Shown: one piece after another, positions 45,862 through 57,146 of the stretch
Layout: each line of letters begins with the position of its first letter
Numbering within the stretch: position 1 is the first letter of the stretch
Assembly (NCBI GenBank): GCA_020746995.1
Contig: JAGPXD010000002.1
Location: forward strand, 1,860,001-1,924,000
Length of the DNA: 64,000 nucleotides
Direction of reading: 5' to 3'
Origin: Plectosphaerella cucumerina
Lineage: Eukaryota > Ascomycota > Sordariomycetes > Glomerellales > Plectosphaerellaceae
The notes under the pieces: generated by a model
Databases searched by the model: none
Seen by the model: only the letters and a program-made list of their open reading frames with translations
What the model was told of the DNA's origin: nothing
Program-made: the position numbers and the translations under genes

Positions 45862-47708
45862 TCAGGTTTCCCCTTTTATTCCAGGGCTAGCCCCTGATAC
45901 TACTGCTGCTGCCTCAGCAGCGCGGGCCTCCCGTCGACGTCTGCGTTCCTCGTCCTTCCGGGCAGCATCTTCTTTCTGCTGCTTGAGGGCGATGCAAAAC
46001 TTGCTGCCTTGTCGGATTCGCTCGCCCTTCCAGATGAAAATAAAAGGAATAATGCACATGACGGCACTCAATCCGCCGAGAAGGCTGCAAGCGCCGGCGA
46101 TGCCCAGACGGTTGAACATGGGCGTGGTGGCCAGGGGTAGGACGACGGCGAAGAAGGAGCGTGTCATGGACGATGCCCCGTTGGCGCTGGCGGCGTAGAT
46201 CTCGTAGGCGTCGGTCAGGTAGTTGAGCAGAGCCATAAAGATCAGCATAAAGCCGGCACCGAAGGGCACGCCGGCCAGGATTGGCGCGATGACGGGGACG
46301 CCCGGGCGTGAGGCGAAACCAAGCCAGAAGAGGGAGACTACGAAGAGAGGGCCGCCGATGCAAGCCAGGGGGAGGCGGCGGAACTCCTCGCGGCGGGCCC
46401 AGACGCCGTATCGCGGGTGGCGCTGGAACCAGCGGAGAACGGGGTCATAGGCAAAGAAGACGGGTAGGGCGATGAAGGAGCCCCCGCCGATGGAGAGGAA
46501 GGCGAGACCTGTTTTGCCGGGCGACAGGCCGTAAAGGTCGCCGAATATCAGGGGGAACGCTTGGAAGGACATGTAAAAGATGGCGTAAAGGAGGGCAAGA
46601 TACGCGCATGTGCAAGAGACGATCAGCTCAGTGGCTATCATGCGGAGCGGGCGGGTGAGGACGACAGAGAGGAGCTCGGTGACTGTCGACTTAGGCTCCA
46701 GCTCACGCGGGGCCACGACGTCGGCGTTCTCGACGGGATCGGCCTTGCGGAGCCGCCGGGCCTTGCGGACGAGGAGCACGGGGCCGAGAGTCTCGGGGAG
46801 GAAGGCGAGGGGCACAAGTGTTGCGCATGCGTAGATGAGACCGATCCAGAAACTCCAGCGCCAGCCGATGGTGGGCGAGACGAAGCCGGAGATGATGGGG
46901 GCGAATAAGGGCCCGAAGACGGTGGTGGCCATGAAGAAGGCCATGGCGCGGCCGCGGGTGCGGTGGTCGGGGAAGACGTCTGCCATGATACCGGGGACAA
47001 CACTGATAGCGGAGGAAGCGAAGACGCCGACGAAGAGGCGGAAGGTAACGAGGGCGGCCCAGTTGGGCGCAAGGGCGCAGGCGAAGGTCCAGACGCAGAA
47101 AGCGAAGAAGGTGACGAGGGTGAGGATGCGGCGGCCGTGTTCTTCGCTTAGGGGCCCCCAGAGGAGGGGGCCGAAGACGTAGCCGATCATGAAGACTGAG
47201 ATTGGCAGGACTTTTTGCTGAGGGGAGGTGATGCCGTATTGGGCGGCTATAAAGGGTATGGCGTTCGATGGGAGGGCCGAGGCCATGGTGCTATTGATGA
47301 TGAGGACCATGCAGAGGAGGACGATGAGATTTCGTTTCCACTGTGGGAGGGGAGTTAGTCTTGGGTTGAAGGGTCATGGGGAGATGGGAGTGCGTACTGT
47401 TGGCCAGTGGTGAGGATTTTCGGGGTCCTTCGCTCCCCAGGTTACTATTGTTTTGTCGTCGTCGTCGCTGGAGGGCCCGAGGGCTGTGTGTGTGCCGATG
47501 GGCTTCGAGGTGAGGGCATCCTTCTCGGGGTCGGCGATGTTCTGCACATCATGTTTGTCCGTGATGCGTTCATCAGTATCTGCGGAGTGGTTCCAGTCTG
47601 GAAGGCTATCAGCAATTTGAGACAGCAATTGGCTTGATAGGACGACGTACGACTCGGCGACTGGCGAGAAGCCTCGACATCGCCGTTCTGTTCCTTTCCA
47701 TGTAACAT
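45862..47708 (-). CDS. MFS drug:H+ antiporter, DHA1 family
   Basis: Exons are 47708-47651, 47597-47398 and 47340-45862, giving 578 aa. The introns are 53 and 57 nt with GTACGT/CAG and GTACGC/CAG borders. The N-terminal 95 residues are cytosolic and charged, ending in the typical DPENPHHWPTWKRN lead-in. About twelve hydrophobic helices follow. Motif A appears as GPLSEEHGRRILTL, and the antiporter motif as RGRAMAFFMATTVFGPLFAP, followed by the characteristic GWRWSFWIGLIYA. The tail is a Lys/Arg/Glu-rich coil. DHA1 members export drugs, toxins or polyamines through the plasma membrane; the substrate cannot be read from sequence. No biosynthetic cluster was recognised next to it. Confidence 0.9.
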
Positions 47709-49818
47709 CACGAAAGCTTTGTGTCGACATGCCTACGCTCGGGAACTGATGTACATCGAGGGTGGAATTGTTGTCAAAGTCGAAGAACAATGACACGTGG
47801 GTGACTTCAGACACCTAAAGGACAGATGGAGTTCCCGAGTGATGTGGGAAAGAAGAAGTCCGGGAACAAGAGCGCGGCTCTCGAAGGGTCCAACCGACTG
47901 ATGCAATCGCCTCTCGGCACGGGACTACCCCATAGATAATGGCGGCACACCGCTGCAGGCCAGGGGGGTTTAACCCTTTTTCTTCCCAATGGACGTCTAG
48001 TTTCCGCCCCCCAAGACGCCGGCCGGATCATGACGATGCCGGAAGTGAGGAGGACGGGAGGGCGTTATCTCCGGGGAAAGTCCTTTTGCAAGCTGCATAT
48101 AGGGCGCCGCGATCGCGTCATTGGGTTAAGCCGAGCAGATCGGAGCCGGAGAGGGGTCGTTATGTGGGCCATCTGGTGTCTGGCCGGAGCTCCTAGCTTT
48201 GAGTCTGGTGGTGGAAGTCCTCCCCTCCCCCCGGTTATTCGGCCTGTCTGTGAGGGGGGAGGGCCGCCGCGCGGGGGTGGACGGCTTTCGGGATGTCAAC
48301 GGCGCCCTAGCGGGAGAGGTGTGTCGGTGCCGAGAGCTTTATGCAGGGTGAGTCGGATCACGCACCATCTTGCCGCTTTAGGATGGAGGGGTCGTTTGGT
48401 GAACCTTTCAACGGCTGCGACCATCCAGCTGACGGCGGTTGAAGGCTCTGGCATCATGCTGGCCTGGAGTAAGGGGTAGAGATGCATAGCTTCTGTGCCT
48501 TGAATGTAGTGTGCGCGGACACCCGCCTGCCGGAGACGGCGTAGGTATTGGACGTTGTCTAGACTCGTGATGTCTCTCGTCGTGAGCTGAGGGAGACACT
48601 GATGCTGTGGGAAGCAAGAAGTCGATAGTGCTCATCGTCCAGCAAGGGGCTGACGTATGGGTGTTTGGTGTCATTAGGGGCCGGCAGGAACCTGGCGAAG
48701 CTTGAGTGCAGACTCTTGGGGGTATTGGTCCAAGCCTCGCCGTTACCTACTCACAGACGAGCGCACTCCTGCAAAGTGCCCGCTTTGAACCAGTAGTCGC
48801 CTGCTTGCATGTCCCTGAAGTGCGGCAAACCAGCTTGGGAAAGGCTTCCACCAAGCCAGGGCGTGATGAGGAAGTGCTGGCCAGGCCAGACTTTGAAGCC
48901 AGGAGGACGAGGCCTCTGCAGCGGATTCAGGTCGGACAACGCCCTGACTATGCCGGCGGCGACGCCAGCTCCTGCACTTCATGGCCATCAGCATCTGCTG
49001 AAACCCCTTTCATATTATTGACCTACCTGTAGGGGGAAGTCATCGATCTGGACATTCCACTCTTTTCCAAGCCGGTCTGGATTGATCAGCAAGTCGTTTT
49101 GATTCTGGCCTCCATATTCGAGCTTGTCGAATCAAACACGGACAAGTAGATAGTATCTGGAGACTGTGCGGAAATAGACCCAGGAGAGCAACGATCGATC
49201 AACCCTAAGCGTCTGCTTTGACACGGTGCTGCGAACAAGCATACTGATTCCGTCTCTGGCGCCATGACTGTGTTGTCGTTGAAATCTGGTCCGGACCGTC
49301 TCCCAAGATGAAATTGCGATACGCCTCCAAAGTCTAATAACACAGACAGTCAGCGGTAAGTACGATATGTGTGCGAAAGTAAGCGGCACGACCGCTTGCG
49401 GGCCATCTGTCATCACAAAAGGTGTGTTCTACATGCCAGGCACCTTTTACCTCGCACACTGTTTCCTGCGAAAGCTCCTCGTGGTGATTCGACGCTTCTT
49501 ATTCCAATCCAGCTGGGTATCTGTGTGTTGTATGTCGTGTGCTCTGGTGTCCCTCCTTGGTCAAGTGGAGCGGAGCCAGGCGTTCCACAGGTTAAAGCAG
49601 CAACCACCGACGCTGGCCGCTCGCAGCACGTCAGAGATATCCATGCCCTTGGCGACGTGCGACCGGGCATTACATCGGAGCTGTGTGTCGGCTGGCTGGA
49701 CGCTTTCGCCGACGCTGCTCCCCGAACACGACATGCGGTGTTCTATCTTGCTCTTCCAGAATTAGGGGCATCATGGATGGTCATTATCGTTTCGTGGTGT
49801 TGATATCGGCCTCGGGGC
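47709..49818. other. Intergenic region upstream of the transporter
   Basis: These 2.1 kb lie between the transporter promoter and the prefoldin gene 3' end. Open frames of up to about 150 codons (for example around 49370-49800 and 48030-48480) have no bias or recognisable domain. I see no gene. Confidence 0.4.
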
Positions 49819-50403
49819 TCAGATTTCGAGGTTGATGCTCTTGCCGAAGCGGGCGTACAGGGCCACCTTGAGCTCGGTCATTTCCTCCTTGAGCGTCTCC
49901 AGCTTGGACTCGATGTCCTCGACCTCCTCCTCCATCTTGGCCGACGCCTCGCCCAGCAGTTCGATAGCCTGCGGTTGGAGGATGTGGAAGTATGTGTCGC
50001 CGATCTTGTATCTGCCGCGATGTGTAAGCTATTGTTTTGGTTTCTTTCGGCGGGCGGTTCGGAAGACGTACGGGACCTTGTCCTCCTCGTCGATCAGTTC
50101 CAGCTCGAGGTTCAGGTCGTCAAGCTCTTCCTTCTCCTTCTGTAGGTGGAAACACGGTCAGCGGCGTGCGCAAGAGGTATTCGGGTGTCGTCTCTGACCA
50201 TCTTGAGCTTGAGCTCCTCTTGTAGTGTCAGCTCGCGCTGGTGCAGGCGGCTGAACCTGTTGATCTTGTCCTGGTCCTCGCGACGGACCTGGACCTCCTC
50301 GCCGACGGCGGCCTCGTCCTCCTTCGTGAGCTGGGAGAAAGTGTGGTCAGCGCCATGATATGCATGTGTATTGATTCCAGCATACCATTCGTCTTGTCAT
50401 CAT
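49819..50403 (-). CDS. GIM3: Prefoldin subunit 4
   Basis: Four exons on the minus strand, 50403-50386, 50330-50199, 50139-50072 and 50011-49819, give 136 aa, the normal size of the family. The product starts MMTRRMLTKEDEAAVGEEVQ and continues VRREDQDKINRFSRLHQREL. After the last intron it reads YKIGDTYFHILQPQAIELLG and ends ALYARFGKSINLEI, closely matching prefoldin 4 (yeast Gim3). It is a beta-type subunit of the hexameric cytosolic chaperone that hands actin and tubulin chains to the TRiC/CCT chaperonin. The two long helices flank the intron-split centre. The donor of intron 2 is GTCAGA, not the usual GTNNGT; the frame and family alignment nevertheless support it. Two ATGs stand in tandem at the start. 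Confidence 0.9.
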
Positions 50404-50677
50404 CTTGCCGGTTGTGTGGGGGGCTGGCCTGCTGTCTGTCGATGTAGTTGCGACTCGAGTGCTCTGAAATTATTCCCCGAGCCGCCATTCCACAGTGGCA
50501 GCGATGGAGGGGTCGTGTCGCTGAATTTGGGGTGGTTGGCCCGTGCATGTCGCCCCACTTTCTGGTATAGCCATCGTGGGGTCAACGTTGGCCGACGGTG
50601 ACCCTGTTGACTTCATGTTTAGAATGAACAACAAAAAACGACATCGCCCATATCACCCAGCATCCAGAGTCTTCACA
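50404..50677. promoter_or_regulatory. Bidirectional promoter between prefoldin 4 and CENP-W
   Basis: Only 274 bp separate the start codons of two divergent genes, so both promoters must lie here or overlap the neighbouring leader. Confidence 0.5.
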
Positions 50678-51067
50678 ATGGCACCAGTAAAGAAGGCGTA
50701 CTCCAGGCCCACGGCGAGGAAGATCCTCAAGGCCCACTCCAACTGCAATGTCACGAAGAATCTGGACGTCTTAGTACGCACTGCTCTAAAGACGCGTAAA
50801 AACGCGTCGCTAACAAGCTGCAGATCTACCTGGATTACCTGCGCTTCATGCAGTCGTATGGCCCTCTCAACCATATTTCACTGCTATTTCTGCCTCTGAC
50901 GCAACGTAGAATTATCAAAGAAGCAGCCATCGAGTCGAAACAGGCCGGCGAGCGGACCATCACACCAAATAGTGTGAAGAAGGCCACTGCAGTAGGTGCA
51001 CTATCGTCTTGGTCAAATCACCAGTCGCTTACGGTCACAGGATGCCCTGGCGAGGTTCAAGTCTTGA
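50678..51067 (+). CDS. CENP-W: CENP-W-like histone-fold centromere protein
   Basis: Four short exons, 50678-50773, 50824-50855, 50910-50991 and 51041-51067, encode 78 aa. The sequence begins MAPVKKAYSRPTARKILKAH, then SNCNVTKNLDVLIYLDYLRF, MQSIIKEAAIESKQAGERTI, and ends in the TADALARFKS type tail. This is the fungal CENP-W pattern (fission yeast Wip1): a minimal histone fold with the AHSN and LDYxxFMQ motifs. It pairs with CENP-T to form a centromeric histone-like heterotetramer. Introns are 50, 54 and 49 nt with GTACGC, GTATGG and GTAGGT donors. An alternative donor two bases earlier would drop a Ser but breaks the usual FMQ(T/S) motif. Confidence 0.85.
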
Positions 51068-52308
51068 GGTGTGGCTTCCAGACGGCAATTCACATTGATT
51101 ACTCCAACGGGAAATCAATCCCCCAAGGTCCGGCATGATGCAGGATTAACCATCCTTTCTATCAAATTACCAACTCATGGGACATCATGCTCACGATCTC
51201 ATCACTCTGTCCACGCGCAGCACAAGTCTGCAAGATGGACACGGATCGCCCAACACAACCAGGCAGAAACAAGCCCAGCTGCCTCATCCCTATCCTCGAC
51301 ATGGAAGTGGTCGAGACAGCGATGATAGCTCAACTTCCTCAACGTTCTCGAGGCCAAGATGAATGGGATTGACAGGCTGCCTGCGACGGCCGACACATGG
51401 AAGCAACAGGACCAGCCCGAGGATCCGGCAAGGGCTGAGATGCCATGACTCGAGAAAAATCAGGGGCTGGATGGGACCTCACCTCAGGCTGAAGTAATCC
51501 GGCGTGGATGAATCCAGCCAGGAGGAGTCTTGGCCACGATATGGGACATGCGGAATGGATCCAGGAGGTGTCAGGAGGCGGTCCAGGGGGCCCCCCCAAA
51601 CACAGTAGTGTGTGACGCAATGGGCGAGGCAGCTCCTTAGTGCCAATGCGGGGGGCAATCATCATGTAGGTACAAACACAAGACTCTCCAAGTGTAATTC
51701 GAGCACAACACCGAGCCACAAAGCCCTGATATTTCCCCAAATGATGATATGCATCCAAAACCGAACCCCGAACCCGCACCACCAACATTTCTTTCTGCTT
51801 CCTAGGAAGAAATTGGCCTCAGTGCATCAGGCGCAAACTGGTGAGGCCAGTTGCTTTTCTTCGGGGTGATTCTAGAACCCCCAGGCCAGCTCAGCTACCG
51901 CGGGCCCTAGCGTCGCCCACATCGTGATGCAATTCACCAATAAGCGAGCTCCCCTGAGGCAAGGGTCCGGCCTAGGCAAAAATCCAAACCCACGCACCTC
52001 CCTGCCTGCCTGCCCTGCCTAACTTCACGCGACCTCCTGCCGCTGCCGCCGCCGGATCCCGCATCATACCCGCATCCTCCTCCAACTCTCGCCCTCGTCA
52101 CAACCCAAAGAAAAAACCACACAACCCCCATTACCCTCACCACCAAGACCTCTCAAACCACCTCCGTACATTCACCAAAGAGGCCGAAGATTCTTTCTGT
52201 ATCGCCTGTCTCATTCCATTGTTCCCCTTAAGGAGCAAACGCCCGCGCAACCCCCCAATCCCGTGCATCACCACTCCTCCCCTTTGCTTCCCCCCTCCCC
52301 CACCCACA
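51068..52308. other. Intergenic region
   Basis: This is the 3' flank of CENP-W and the C-rich leader of the next gene. The 300 bases before 52309 are strongly pyrimidine-rich, as in highly expressed genes. No gene seen. Confidence 0.4.
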
Positions 52309-53827
52309 ATGGCTGCCCCCGTCATCTCCAACCCTCCCACCGCCGACACGGAGTCCAAGTCGGCGAAGAAGAAGCGCGCCAAGGCTGCCGCTGCTGCTGA
52401 GCGCACCGAGTCGCCTGCCCCTACCACCACCTCCGAAGCTGCCGACCCGAACACCGAGGCTGGCGACCACCCCTACATCCGCGATATCCAAAAGTGAGCC
52501 TTCACGCAATCATTGGGCACCTCTCCTGCGAATCCATGCTAACAAAGGTCACCAGGACTCTGCGTAACCTTAACAAGAAGCTCGTACGTTGCCCAATGGC
52601 TCCAACCCTCAACCGTCCCATCCACCACAAGCTAACCTTCCCCCTCCAACAGGTCAATGTCTCCAAGACTGAGAGCATCATCGCCGCCCACCCCGGCAAA
52701 TCCCTCGAGGACCTTCTCGCTCAGAAGATCATCAATGCCGACCAGAAGCAGCAGGTCATCAACAAGCCGTCCCTGACCAGCCAGGTCACCCAGCTCGAGG
52801 AGCAGCTGGCCCAATTCAAGAAGCTCCAGGGCGAGTTCAGGACCAAGGCCCAGGCCGACCGCACCGAGTTCGAGAAGTCGTTCACCGAGAGCCGTGACAA
52901 GGCCATCGCCGTCGCCCTGAAGGAGCAGGAGGAGAAGCTCGTTGCCCAGCACCAGAAGGAGCTGAGCGATACCCTCCTGCACCTGTCCCAGTTCCTTCGC
53001 CTGGCCGCCTCGCGCCGCGCTGAGGACTGCGATCACACCCTGGACGAGAACCTCGCCATTGAGGGCGTTCTTCTCGGAGTCTACACCGGCGACAAGGCCG
53101 CTGTCGACTGCATCCTCAAGCTGACCCGCGGCACCAACGACACGACCGTTTCGGTCAGCAACGAGCCTTGCCAGACTACTTGTGAGCACCTTATCCCCTA
53201 CGATCTCTGCCCCTTCCCTTCGAAGCTGACCCGTTTCCCGCAGTCGCCCAGCTGAAGGAGATTGCCATCGAGTTCAACAAGCCCCTCGTCTCCGATGTCG
53301 AGCCCGAAGTCACCGAGAACCCCGCAACCGACCCGACTGTGGCCAACGCCACTCTCACCGAGATCAGGGCCGGCGACGATGCTGCCCTGTCCAACGGCCA
53401 CATCGAGACCGAGACTGTCGAGACCCCAGCCAACGCCGAAGTCGCCAACACCTCCAACGCGGCTGGCGAAAAGTGGGACACCGGTAACGACCTGAGCGCC
53501 TCCGGCACCTCGCAGGACTGGGTCAACGTGCCCCGCGACCCTGCCGAGACCGAGACCGGCCTCGAGGCCACTCCCGCTGCTGCCTCCAACACCCAGTCCT
53601 GGGCCGACGACGCCCCCGAGAATGAGCCCGAGGCCGCCGCCCCCGTCGACCCCAACGACGGCTTCCAGTCCGTCCCCGGCCGCCGTGGACGCGACAACCG
53701 TGGCAACAACTTCCGTGGCAACCGTGGCAACCGCGGCAACTTCCGCGGCGACGGTCGTGGCCGTGGTCGTGGCGGCTCTCGCGGCGGTGCTCCCCGTGGT
53801 GGTGGTCCCCGCCGCCAGGAGGCTTAG
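52309..53827 (+). CDS. RGG-tailed protein, YAG7-like
   Basis: Exons are 52309-52493, 52556-52583, 52653-53181 and 53244-53827, giving 441 aa. The N-terminus is Ala/Lys/Glu-rich (KSAKKKRAKAAAAAER). The split exons then give HPYIRDIQKTLRNLNKKLVN and VSKTESIIAAHPGKSLEDLL, followed by a coiled coil near residues 110-175. A helical domain follows (LSDTLLHLSQFLRLAASRRA and on). The C-terminal half is acidic and disordered and ends in RGG/RGNRG repeats, an RNA-binding motif that is often arginine-methylated. I associate this layout with the fungal YAG7-like family of uncertain function. The RGG tail and coiled coil are seen directly; the family name is a recollection. The gene is highly biased in codon use. 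Confidence 0.75.
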
Positions 53828-55282
53828 AGCGTCCCCAATAACGCCGCTGGCGGACGACTCTCTGGCTTTCAGGAGAGAGGCTACTCACGAGACATGTCTC
53901 TTGCTGCATAGTCCATTGCAAGTCGTCAGACTCTGGCAAAGCATACACTGAGGAGTCGAGCAAGGGTCGTGATCGGTGCCCATACCGGCCGGCCCTGCAT
54001 GCACCTAACACACACACCAACTTTCACACACAACCAAACTTTCACCAAGCGTCCTAGGGTCTGCATTCGGAACAATCGGAATGGCTCCGGGAGAGGGAAA
54101 AGCGATTTGGCGGGCTGGTTTGGCCCAAAGGGGGGCCTCGGCCCGCGGAAGGGGATCGGCATTTCTCTGGCGTTTGGCCTGGCTTTTCCAGCATGGCTTC
54201 CGGGCATTGTACAGTAGAAGAGTAACGAGATGTGACACCAACAGGACGGCCGGCAATCAAACGCGGATACCCAGGGAACAATCCATGATGCCAACCTTCC
54301 GCCCGTGATCAGAGTGTGTCTTGTGAGGTGGGTTTTCGAGTGTTGTCGGTGGCGCTGCCACCAGATAACGGTTAACATGGTGCCTGATGCTTTAAGTTGT
54401 CAGGGGATCTCACCACGACCTCACACCGTCTCTTGCCGCCGAAGCTTCCACGCCGTCGGCCGTAACAGGGGCGTCTCGTACATCATGCACATATGGTGGG
54501 AGTGGTAAGGCTCGAAACAGCGGGCGCAGAGACGGCGAGTGACACAGATGCTTGGAGCGCCATAGGTGGCCGAGGTAGAAACAGTCGAGTTCATCGTTGA
54601 GGTCGGAATCGGGCTTGTTTCGTCGATGTGGATGGATGCGTATCGGGCTCCGAGCATGTCGTGCGATGCAACCTCTCTGCAAGCTGACGTCCCTGAGCCG
54701 TCCGGCCGGTTCTTATAACATCATGGCTCGGCAACAAGCGCGTTGGGAGTGGTGTGTAATTGTTAGGCATACCGCCGTCATGGCGGGCAGCCAAGTCGCC
54801 CCTGTTCTGTGCCTCCTGGTGAGTACGCGCAATTTTGAGATGCGACGCGGAATCCGCAGCCACGGTCCGCTGGTTGGCTGTTCGTGGTTGGCGAGGCCGG
54901 GCGGGATGGTGTCAGCCCGCAGCGTGGGCTTACTCAACGCCCTCGGGCGCGAGCTGAGTACGCGGACACATGACACGGCTGGTGATGATATAGCCAAGCA
55001 GCCTCCCGCGTGGTGTGACTGTGCTGTTGCAGGTGAGATGTCATCTTGGCGCGGGGGCAAGGTGAGGCCATCATCAGGTCGGAGCATCTACCCCTGACGA
55101 GCAAGCGACGCATGGGTGGGATGACAATGATGGTATTCCTAGGATGGGGAGTTCAGAGCAGTGCTCCTACATCTCCCAGCTCAAACAATATTACAAGGTA
55201 AGCTCTCTCACCTCGAGAATCAAACGCCAGCAAGAAACGAAACCCCTTGGTCTCCACGACTCCGTCACGCCTCCTTCGAATC
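53828..55282. other. Intergenic region
   Basis: This lies between the RGG protein gene and the GFA gene, convergent in direction. The only frame with some coding character is on the minus strand at 54421-54657 (listed separately). Confidence 0.4.
54421..54657 (-). CDS. Possible small Cys/His-containing protein (78 aa)
   Basis: This open frame starts at an ATG at 54657, with a second ATG at 54594 (MNSTVSTSATYGAP). Its second half has several Cys and His residues in a tight block (CVTRRLCARCFEPYHSHHMC), and its codons are moderately C/G-ending. I recognise no family and no introns. It could be a small lineage-specific protein, the last exon of a longer gene, or chance. Confidence 0.25.
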   Translation of the reverse strand: MLGARYASIHIDETSPIPTSTMNSTVSTSATYGAPSICVTRRLCARCFEPYHSHHMCMMYETPLLRPTAWKLRRQETV

Positions 55283-56086
55283 CTACAGCTCCTTGTCCTC
55301 CACGACCTCTCCAAGCGCCGAGCCAGGGTGCCTCGTCCGGCCCTCTCCGCCCGCCACAACCTTCTTGTACCACCTCACTCCGTCCTTCCACGAAGTATCG
55401 TGCTCAATGGCCAGCTTGTCGCCGTCATCGAGGATGTGCCTGTCAACAGTACCGAGGTAGACATCCATGACGTCCTTGAAGTCTTCGGGCTGCTTGTACA
55501 TGGGCCCAAACCACTCAGCCTGCGGGCGAGAGTGGAAGGCGACGGGCCCGCCGCAGCGGCCGCAGAAGGCGCGCGAGCCGACTTCGGGGCTGCAGTAGTA
55601 CGAGTGGAAGAAGCGCAGCCAGGTGGACTCTGCACCGGGGACGCCGGGGCGAAGGACGTCGACGGAGGGGACGTAGGGTGGCCGATTGGCGTCGGAGGCC
55701 GAGACGGCTTCGGTTGTTTGGGGGCGGTCGGTGAGACGGCCGGTGACGGCGCGGACGGATTCGTCGGCGTTGTCGCGCGGGAGGGCGGAGACGGTCATGA
55801 AGTCGGCGGGGAGAACGAGGTAGTTCATGGCCAGGCCGGCGGTGGCGGAGCGGCAGTCATTGCAGTGGCAAGCTGCGGCGTGGGGGAGGCGGATGGCGTT
55901 GGGGTCAGAGGGGTCGGGGTTGGGGCCGAGGGTGAATGCCAGGGGGCGCTTTGAGAACTCGGGGACGGCGATGCGGTAGCTGGGAGTTTTAGTAGGTGTG
56001 TTGGATGTTGCTGAGGAGGGAGCTTACCGGATGGCGCCGCAGTTGCAACCGCCGGTGATGTCGAAGGCTTCCTTGGGCATAGGCAT
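55283..56086 (-). CDS. GFA-family (glutathione-dependent formaldehyde-activating type) zinc protein
   Basis: Two exons, 56086-56028 and 55979-55283, with a 48-nt GTAAGC/CAG intron, give 251 aa. The zinc ligands of the GFA/CENP-V fold are visible: GGCNCGAIRY at the exon junction, CHCNDCRSATAG about 45 residues later, and FCGRCGGPVAF further on. The family is named after a bacterial formaldehyde-activating enzyme, but most fungal members have unknown substrates. The C-terminal part contains the family-typical KPEDFKDVMDVYLGTVD-like segment and a WYKKVV motif. The protein is somewhat longer than the minimal family (about 130-190 aa) because of an insertion after the second Cys cluster. Confidence 0.85.
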
Positions 56087-56696
56087 CGTGAATGATGGGA
56101 GGTGTGTTGGAGGAGGTGGATTGTTGGTGTTGAGGATGAAGTTGATGACTGACTGAGTTGGCAGAGCTGACCCTTATGTTGTTTCGCACAATATCAGAGA
56201 CACCAACATCGGGTCATCCGACGCCGACGCCGACCATCCTCGAAGAGACAAAGCCCCTGCCGCCGGTGGTGTTCAGTCTCAAAGGCCGACGAGAGCGACA
56301 TGTCGGGTCTCTGGAGTTCCGGCCCCGGACTGCTGTGAGACGGAAACCTTGTTCCTCCGACCCCCTGGATTGGCCGAAGGTGATCGGGAGGAATGCAGTG
56401 CGGGACGGATGCCTGGCGCCCAGCTTCCCAAAGCATGGGTCGTGGGCATGTCTCGTTGAGGATGCACGACCCCGCAGCTGATTAGAGACGGACGGCGTGA
56501 ATGACGGTGCGGCGCTACCGACAGCCGAGATCTGCAAGCTATAATCTGATGGCGCAGGAAGCTTCTCAATGCGTCTCGCCGGCGCAGGATTTCACCTGGC
56601 TTTTCAGCTCCTCCGATGCTTGGGGCTCCTCCAGTGCTTGGGACTTCCGTGGCGTGCAATTGTCTCAAATTTCTCTGGTAACTTGAAGCCCCCCGA
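56087..56696. other. Intergenic between GFA gene and alkyltransferase
   Basis: This is the GFA promoter side and the alkyltransferase 3' side. No gene recognised. Confidence 0.4.
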
Positions 56697-57146
56697 CTAG
56701 CGAAACGCTCTGAATGGCGTTCCCAGAATCCGACCTGCGGGATCCAGCTTGACGCCCTCGCGCCGCAGAAGCATCCTTTTCTCGTCCAGCGTGATGCCCT
56801 CGCCGTCCCGCGGCCATTTCCCCTTGAACCCGCCCAGGGTGCCACCCGTGGCCACGACGCGGTGACAGGGTACTTCGGGAGCGAATGGGTTTCTGCGGAG
56901 TGCGTTGCCAACCGCGCGAGGTGATGAGTTGAGGTGCGCCGCGAGAAGGGCGTAGGTTGTGACTTGGCCCTTGGGGACCTGGCAAAGGGCCGTCCAGACG
57001 CGCTTCTCAAAGGTCGTCCTCGACGAGGCTGCGATGCGGTCGAGTTGGGGACCCATGTCTTTGACGTCGAGGGTGACGATTGCCGCCTTTGACGGAGCGG
57101 CGGTCTTGGCTTTGGTGACGGTCTGAGTGGAGGACATGGTTGTCAT
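56697..57146 (-). CDS. MGT1: O6-alkylguanine-DNA alkyltransferase
   Basis: This single exon encodes 149 aa. It carries the methyltransferase fold: VWTALCQVPKGQVTTYALLA, then the Arg finger in SSPRAVGNALRRNP (Arg about residue 77) and the active-site block PCHRVV (acceptor Cys about 94), ending GGFKGKW...KRMLLRREGV. The protein moves the alkyl group from damaged guanine onto its own cysteine, in the nucleus. It is a short, single-domain member. Two in-frame ATGs (57146 and 57137) are possible starts; the first is chosen. An upstream TTG-initiated extension has no support. Confidence 0.92.
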   Translation of the reverse strand: MTTMSSTQTVTKAKTAAPSKAAIVTLDVKDMGPQLDRIAASSRTTFEKRVWTALCQVPKGQVTTYALLAAHLNSSPRAVGNALRRNPFAPEVPCHRVVATGGTLGGFKGKWPRDGEGITLDEKRMLLRREGVKLDPAGRILGTPFRAFR

